Positions 59,749 through 64,000 of a DNA stretch of 64,000 nt are shown in pieces. The DNA is taken from NCBI GenBank assembly GCA_040219275.1, contig JAVJSU010000102.1:124001-188000 (forward strand). Reading direction: 5' to 3'. The first letter of the stretch is position 1. Each line of letters starts with the position of its first letter. The notes beneath the pieces were generated by a model. It did not search any database. It was given only the letters and a program-made list of their open reading frames with translations, and was not told the DNA's origin. The DNA is from JAVJSU01 sp040219275. Its GTDB lineage: Bacteria > Chloroflexota > Anaerolineae > Aggregatilineales > Phototrophicaceae. A program made the position numbers and the translations under genes.

Positions 59749-59758
59749 GTGAGGACGT

Positions 59759-61459
59759 ATGATTTTTCTTGGCGAACTGAGAGTTGAAGCACGATTAGAA
59801 AACCTCCGTATCATTTCCTTTTTTCTCACTGGCATCAGCCAACGGTTGAACCTCACCGAAAAAGTGTCCTTTGACATTGAACTTGCGCTAGAAGAAGCCT
59901 CTGCAAACATCGTAAAACACGCATATCCTGACGGTCAAATTGGGGATATGGTCATTGTGGTTGAACTTATTGAGAATTCATTACGGATTTCTTTAACAGA
60001 TTGGGGTATTCCGCTTCACGAGGAAGATGTTAAGCCGTTCGATCTTGACGATCCTGTAGAAACACGCATCAAGGGGGGGATGGGTTTACATTTTATCAAC
60101 ACGCTCATGGATGAAGTCTATCGGAATACCTCTGAGGCCTTAGGGTCGCCAAATACACTAACTCTAATTAAGCATGTTGAAACCTTACAGCCGGGGATAG
60201 AACTACCAAGTGCGTTACGTGAGCGAAATGCGATGCTCACAGTGAGCCAATTGCTTTCAACAAAGATCGACCTTAACGAGCTACTAGGCATCATCATCAA
60301 CGAACTCGTGGATGTGATCCGTGCAGAAGGGGGCACGCTCTATCTTGTTGATCGCTCCCGAAATGAATTGTATTCAAGAATTTTGCTGGATGAAATTGGC
60401 GAACTTCAGGAAATCCGTCTGCAATTAGGTGAAGGAATCGCCGGTGATGTCGCACTAACGGGGGATCTGGTCAATATTCGTGATGCTTATAAGGACACGC
60501 GGTTTCAAATCGAATTCGATCAACAATCCGGTTATCACACTCGCTCAATGCTGGTTGTCCCTCTGCGAAACCATCAACAAGAGATCATCGGTGTGGTGCA
60601 ACTGGTGAATAAACGCGGTGGCTACTTTACATCCCGTGATGAACGGTTGGTTATGGCTATGGCGGCACAAGTTGCGGTCAGTATTGAAAATGCACGCCTA
60701 TATGCACAAGAAATCCAGCAACGACTTCTGAATCAGGAAGTGGAAACGGCGCGGGAAATTCAGCGCAGTTTTCTACCGGAAACACCACCACAATTTGAAG
60801 GGTGGGATATCGCCTCATATTGGAAACCAATGCGTGATGTAGGTGGTGATTTTTTCGATTTTGCCATCTTGCCGGATGGTCGGTTGGGGCTAATGATCGC
60901 TGATGTCAGTGGCAAGGGGATTCCGGCGGCGCTGTTTATGGCATATAGCGAAACCGTGCTCCGTTTTGCTATGACACTTGATTTGTCTCCAGGGCAGATA
61001 TTGGCACGCGCTAATCGTTTCATGATCGCAAATTCAAAATCTAAAATGTTCACCACGGTATTTATTGGCATATTAGATACAAAAAGCGGCGTTTTTGAGT
61101 ATGCGAGTGCCGGGCATAACCCGCCGGTGATCTACAAATCGGCTGAAAAAGGTTCAACATATTTAGCTGTGTCCGGTGTGGCACTGGGGATTTTTGATAA
61201 CGCACATTTTGCGAGTCGTCGTACTGTGATCGCTTCTGATGATATTGTGATTCTCTATACCGATGGATTGATCGAGGCGATTGACGAGCGCGAGGAAGAA
61301 TATGGGGAAGACCGACTGGCTTCATTGCTCCAAGATAGTGCTTCTGAAAATGCGTCAGCGATTATTCATCATGTGATTGAGGATGTTTCTTCATTTGCCT
61401 CCAATGAAGGCATTTTTGATGATGTTACCCTTCTTGTATTAAGACGCGCCGATCATTAA
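59759..61459 (+). CDS. RsbW-like kinase, GAF and PP2C (RsbU) phosphatase fusion
   Basis: 566 residues. Residues 1-140 form a GHKL/HATPase_c domain of the RsbW type: N-box 'EEASANIVKHAYPDG', G-box 'GGMGLHFINTLMDEV'. About 155-315 is a GAF sensor ('GGTLYLVDRSRNEL', 'LGEGIAGDVALTGD'). About 340-566 is a SpoIIE/PP2C phosphatase: 'VGGDFFDF', 'IADVSGKGIPAALFMA', 'YTDGLIEAID' and 'FDDVTLLVLRR' carry the metal-binding aspartates. A single protein could thus phosphorylate and dephosphorylate the STAS protein encoded upstream in response to a signal at the GAF domain. GAGGA ribosome site. Confidence 0.93.
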   Translation: MIFLGELRVEARLENLRIISFFLTGISQRLNLTEKVSFDIELALEEASANIVKHAYPDGQIGDMVIVVELIENSLRISLTDWGIPLHEEDVKPFDLDDPVETRIKGGMGLHFINTLMDEVYRNTSEALGSPNTLTLIKHVETLQPGIELPSALRERNAMLTVSQLLSTKIDLNELLGIIINELVDVIRAEGGTLYLVDRSRNELYSRILLDEIGELQEIRLQLGEGIAGDVALTGDLVNIRDAYKDTRFQIEFDQQSGYHTRSMLVVPLRNHQQEIIGVVQLVNKRGGYFTSRDERLVMAMAAQVAVSIENARLYAQEIQQRLLNQEVETAREIQRSFLPETPPQFEGWDIASYWKPMRDVGGDFFDFAILPDGRLGLMIADVSGKGIPAALFMAYSETVLRFAMTLDLSPGQILARANRFMIANSKSKMFTTVFIGILDTKSGVFEYASAGHNPPVIYKSAEKGSTYLAVSGVALGIFDNAHFASRRTVIASDDIVILYTDGLIEAIDEREEEYGEDRLASLLQDSASENASAIIHHVIEDVSSFASNEGIFDDVTLLVLRRADH

Positions 61460-61490
61460 GGCAAAAAGCTCGAATTCGCGTAGGTTGTGG

Positions 61491-61496
61491 TATAAT
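61491..61496 (+). promoter_or_regulatory. Extended -10 promoter before the RND-type gene
   Basis: TGGTATAAT contains a perfect -10 hexamer with TG one base upstream. The -35 position is not conserved. Transcription would start near 61503, about 100 bases before the ATG. Confidence 0.5.
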
Positions 61497-61604
61497 TCAC
61501 AAGGTTTGCACAAACTGGATTTAGCCATTGCTTACTATCAGATTCGTCTGTTCATAAACAACACTTTGTATCTTTCATTGAATTGATAAGGAGCTGTTCA
61601 GGGT

Positions 61605-64000
61605 ATGAAAGCATTCTTCAACCTGCTCACAGTATTGTCTCTGCGATTCCGTATCGTTACTATTGGACTCACATTTCTACTTATGATTCTTGGTGGGGTT
61701 GCGGTAACCCAACTAAATCAAGAATTACTCCCACCGATTGATGTGCCACAAACAATCATTCTGGCACAGGTTTCCGGTTTAACGAGCGAACAGGCACTGT
61801 CAGTTCTAACTGAGCGTCTTGAACCCGCAATCAGCGAAATTGATGAGGTTATCAACCTTGAATCCACTACAACAGGAACGATTGGTAGTATCCTCATTGC
61901 TTATAATGATTTTGGTCAGGATCCGGAGAGTTTGCAGGCAGATATACAGGATGCCCTAGATACGGTATGGTTTCCTGTACGAAGGATCGCCCCTCAAGAC
62001 GGCGAAAATCCACAGGAATTTTCCCAAACTTTAATTGGTGATTTATCGGCTGATGTCGTGCTTTATCTGGCACAGGTTGATCCCAATTTTCTATTTCAGC
62101 TAACACCTGAGGTTTGGACATCACTATCTGATGACACTGTAACTACTGCACTGGCATTTCTTGCCCGACAGAGCGATCAATCGGCGGACAACAGAAGTGC
62201 GTTGCGACGTTTAGTTGATAATGAAATTGTCACACAACTGAATGCGCTAGATACGATTGCAAATGTAACGGTTTCTGGCGGGCAGGTGTTGCCCGGTGAA
62301 GAAGGATCGTTGGCTGTTGACCCTGATGCGATTGATGTTGAAATCACAGATAACAGTACATCGCTTCTTTTGCAATTGTCTCCTGATGTTTGGGAAGTTG
62401 TCTCGGGCAGAATAGATGGCATTGATGCGTTTGATGAATCCGCTGTTCAGGCATTACTTGATGTGGAGATTTCCTTACCAACAGATGTGCCCGAATTGCC
62501 TGAAAGCTGGCAGTTCGATCATTTTAACAATGCGTCCGATCTCGCGGAACTGGAGACATTTACGCGTTCCCTCGCTTCCATCGTTAATGGTTTTTATGAT
62601 AATGGCGAGATCGTCGGTGCTCTGGGGCAGACGGATGATTTAACGGTGGATGCTGTTACCCGAATGCTAGAAATTGAGCCGACGATGGCTGAATATTTTA
62701 CTGCGGAACATCTGGTTGCAATGCCTACCGACGTATTTAATGTGCTCCCTGAGGATTTTGTTGCCAATTTAGACGGTTTTACGCGTGATGCGTTGGCGGC
62801 GGCGACATTGGCGGAGAGTATTTCCGGTGAGCAAGTTGTTAGAGAACCGGTGACATTGCCTGATCCATGGCGCATACAACCCCCTGAAATCAGATCATTT
62901 AGTTTTTCAGATATTCCATTGGCGACGTTTAGCGTGTCTACGGTGGGCAACATTACTGTTGAGACAGGTGTTGTAAGCGAGACTGATCAGGCGGATGATA
63001 CACAATCCACTGAAGAGGTTGATGGTGTTGATACGGACGATCAGATTGAGCCACAAGTTGCTGATGTGCCGGAAGGTCCCGCATTGCCACCCATATTTAG
63101 TGTGATTGGTGGTGGATTTGGCATAGAACTCGATACAGCAGATGATCTCTTAGAAATCAGGTTGCCGGCAGAATTTGCCCAATTATTGGGTTCAGAGACG
63201 GTGCGTGGTGCTGATTTCTTGAATTTGCTCACTGCACCTGCACCCGACCCTGCTACACTGCCGGAAGGTGTGGAAATTCCAACCATCCCGATTGATCCGG
63301 CGGTGATTATTACATCAATTCCTGCTGAAGCATATGAATTCCTTGCAGAAAATGATCCTGCGTTTATCTCTACGTTATCGACTAATGTATTTAACTTACT
63401 GCCGGATAATGTATTGTTGTTAGAGGGTTTTGCGCCACCACTGGCTGATGCGTGGGATGTGCTTTCGTCACAACCACAATTTGCTGAAATGCCATTGGAT
63501 ACAGCCGCTGATGTGATTGCGATCGGTAATGGTGATGCGGCAACTATACTAAATACCATCAATGCGAACGTGCCTCAACAATTTGAGGGCTATGAGGTTC
63601 GTTTGTTCGATAGCTTGTCTCCTGCGGTAGTGCGGTATTTTGCGCTGGAGCAGGATAATTTTTACGCTAGTTTGGACGCTGAAGTTTTGCAGAAGTTCTC
63701 GTCAGAAACGCTCGCTATTCTGCCTGAGGATTTTCTTGCTTCGCTTGATCCGACTGTGCGCGAAGAACTACTAAGTATCGCAAGTGGTGATACTGAATCA
63801 GCATTTGCGATTTTGGAAGCGGACTTGTACGCGACAGATGCGATTCCGGCTGATCCTACTGCACCTGCGTTGAATAGCGAGTGGCAGACAATTGCAGGCT
63901 TTGTCGCGGGTGTGCGCGAGTTTAATAACGCGTTCGACTTATTCCGCTATCCTGAAGCAATTGGCACGCCAGCAGATTTCATCAATCAGTTGTTTGAAAC
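61605..64000 (+). CDS. RND-type transporter, N-terminal part, cut by the window edge
   Basis: Open from the ATG at 61605 (AAGGAG ribosome site) to the end, 798 codons with no stop. One N-terminal helix ('VTIGLTFLLMILGGVAV') is followed by the AcrB-like porter start 'LPPIDVPQTIILAQVSGLTSEQ' and 'ISEIDEVINLESTTTGTIGSI'. In ordinary RND pumps the second helix comes after about 300 residues. Here nearly 760 residues remain outside the membrane, and from about residue 165 they contain repeats of the form L-x-P-(E/D)-x-(W/F)-x-x-L (near 62099, 62383, 62746, 63720) followed by short helices. This large insertion is not a standard porter domain. Confidence 0.8.
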   Translation, partial: MKAFFNLLTVLSLRFRIVTIGLTFLLMILGGVAVTQLNQELLPPIDVPQTIILAQVSGLTSEQALSVLTERLEPAISEIDEVINLESTTTGTIGSILIAYNDFGQDPESLQADIQDALDTVWFPVRRIAPQDGENPQEFSQTLIGDLSADVVLYLAQVDPNFLFQLTPEVWTSLSDDTVTTALAFLARQSDQSADNRSALRRLVDNEIVTQLNALDTIANVTVSGGQVLPGEEGSLAVDPDAIDVEITDNSTSLLLQLSPDVWEVVSGRIDGIDAFDESAVQALLDVEISLPTDVPELPESWQFDHFNNASDLAELETFTRSLASIVNGFYDNGEIVGALGQTDDLTVDAVTRMLEIEPTMAEYFTAEHLVAMPTDVFNVLPEDFVANLDGFTRDALAAATLAESISGEQVVREPVTLPDPWRIQPPEIRSFSFSDIPLATFSVSTVGNITVETGVVSETDQADDTQSTEEVDGVDTDDQIEPQVADVPEGPALPPIFSVIGGGFGIELDTADDLLEIRLPAEFAQLLGSETVRGADFLNLLTAPAPDPATLPEGVEIPTIPIDPAVIITSIPAEAYEFLAENDPAFISTLSTNVFNLLPDNVLLLEGFAPPLADAWDVLSSQPQFAEMPLDTAADVIAIGNGDAATILNTINANVPQQFEGYEVRLFDSLSPAVVRYFALEQDNFYASLDAEVLQKFSSETLAILPEDFLASLDPTVREELLSIASGDTESAFAILEADLYATDAIPADPTAPALNSEWQTIAGFVAGVREFNNAFDLFRYPEAIGTPADFINQLFE

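Noticed and set aside
63041..63562. 173-codon minus-strand frame near the right edge
   Set aside because: Lies inside the long open RND-type frame on the plus strand, which continues without stops.
1..64000. Mobile elements, prophage, CRISPR, tRNA or rRNA
   Set aside because: No transposase, integrase, terminal inverted repeats, spaced direct repeats or rRNA/tRNA-like sequence was seen; tandem repeats found are short and local.

Overview
The window is ordinary bacterial chromosome: densely packed genes, mid-range GC and Shine-Dalgarno starts. I see no rRNA, tRNA, CRISPR array, insertion sequence or phage gene. The gene set suggests a free-living member of the Chloroflexota, close to Anaerolineae. 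Pointers are proline/threonine-rich secreted proteins, a large secreted pullulanase, a plant-type cystathionine gamma-synthase, MoxR/VWA proteins and a fused NuoCD. This placement is inference; no marker gene fixes it.

Layout. 1-5.1 kb: acyl carrier protein, MBOAT acyltransferase and SGNH-like protein (a Dlt/Alg-type envelope acylation set) and a GT-C-like membrane protein. 5.1-11.7 kb: LON-substrate-binding protein, VOC protein, glycosyltransferase, ferredoxin, patatin, and a hydrolase/acyl-CoA synthetase fusion. 11.8-15.5 kb: three overlapping genes for a MoxR ATPase, an Asn/Gln-rich protein and a VWA metallopeptidase-like protein. 15.9-21.6 kb: FemAB-like acyltransferase, glycosyltransferase, secreted CAP protein and a helical protein of unknown role. 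21.6-36.3 kb: argGH followed by ilvE-ilvB-ilvN-ilvC-leuA-leuC-(NTF2-like)-leuD-cimA-leuB. 36.3-43.4 kb: pullulanase, a small unknown gene, and an FHA plus Clp-N/kinase pair. 43.6-47.6 kb: SAM-I riboswitch with metB, then thrC and thrB. 47.7-54.4 kb: aldehyde dehydrogenase, iscX-nuoB-nuoCD-nuoI and an Mrp/ApbC ATPase. 54.5-64 kb: a MacB/FtsX-type ABC exporter with two ATPases, a STAS/RsbW-GAF-PP2C signalling pair, and the start of an RND-type transporter that runs off the edge.

The most interesting content is regulatory. Two 29-codon leader ORFs precede amino-acid operons. One before argG has eight arginine codons, seven of them within nine codons. One before ilvE has twelve consecutive Leu/Ile/Val codons. 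Each is followed by an intrinsic terminator, and an upstream segment can pair with the terminator's 5' arm, which is the layout of ribosome-mediated transcription attenuation. A third leader, Leu-rich and 36 codons long, overlaps the start of leuA. Its strong Shine-Dalgarno can pair with a copy of the 16S rRNA 3' tail just upstream of the leuA start, suggesting a translational switch. With the SAM-I riboswitch before metB, at least four amino-acid genes or operons here appear to be controlled by cis-acting RNA.

Metabolically, the genes cover the last two steps of arginine synthesis, most of branched-chain synthesis (no ilvD or ilvA in the window; cimA offers a threonine-independent route to isoleucine), the homoserine branch to threonine and cystathionine, and a Q-module subset of complex I.
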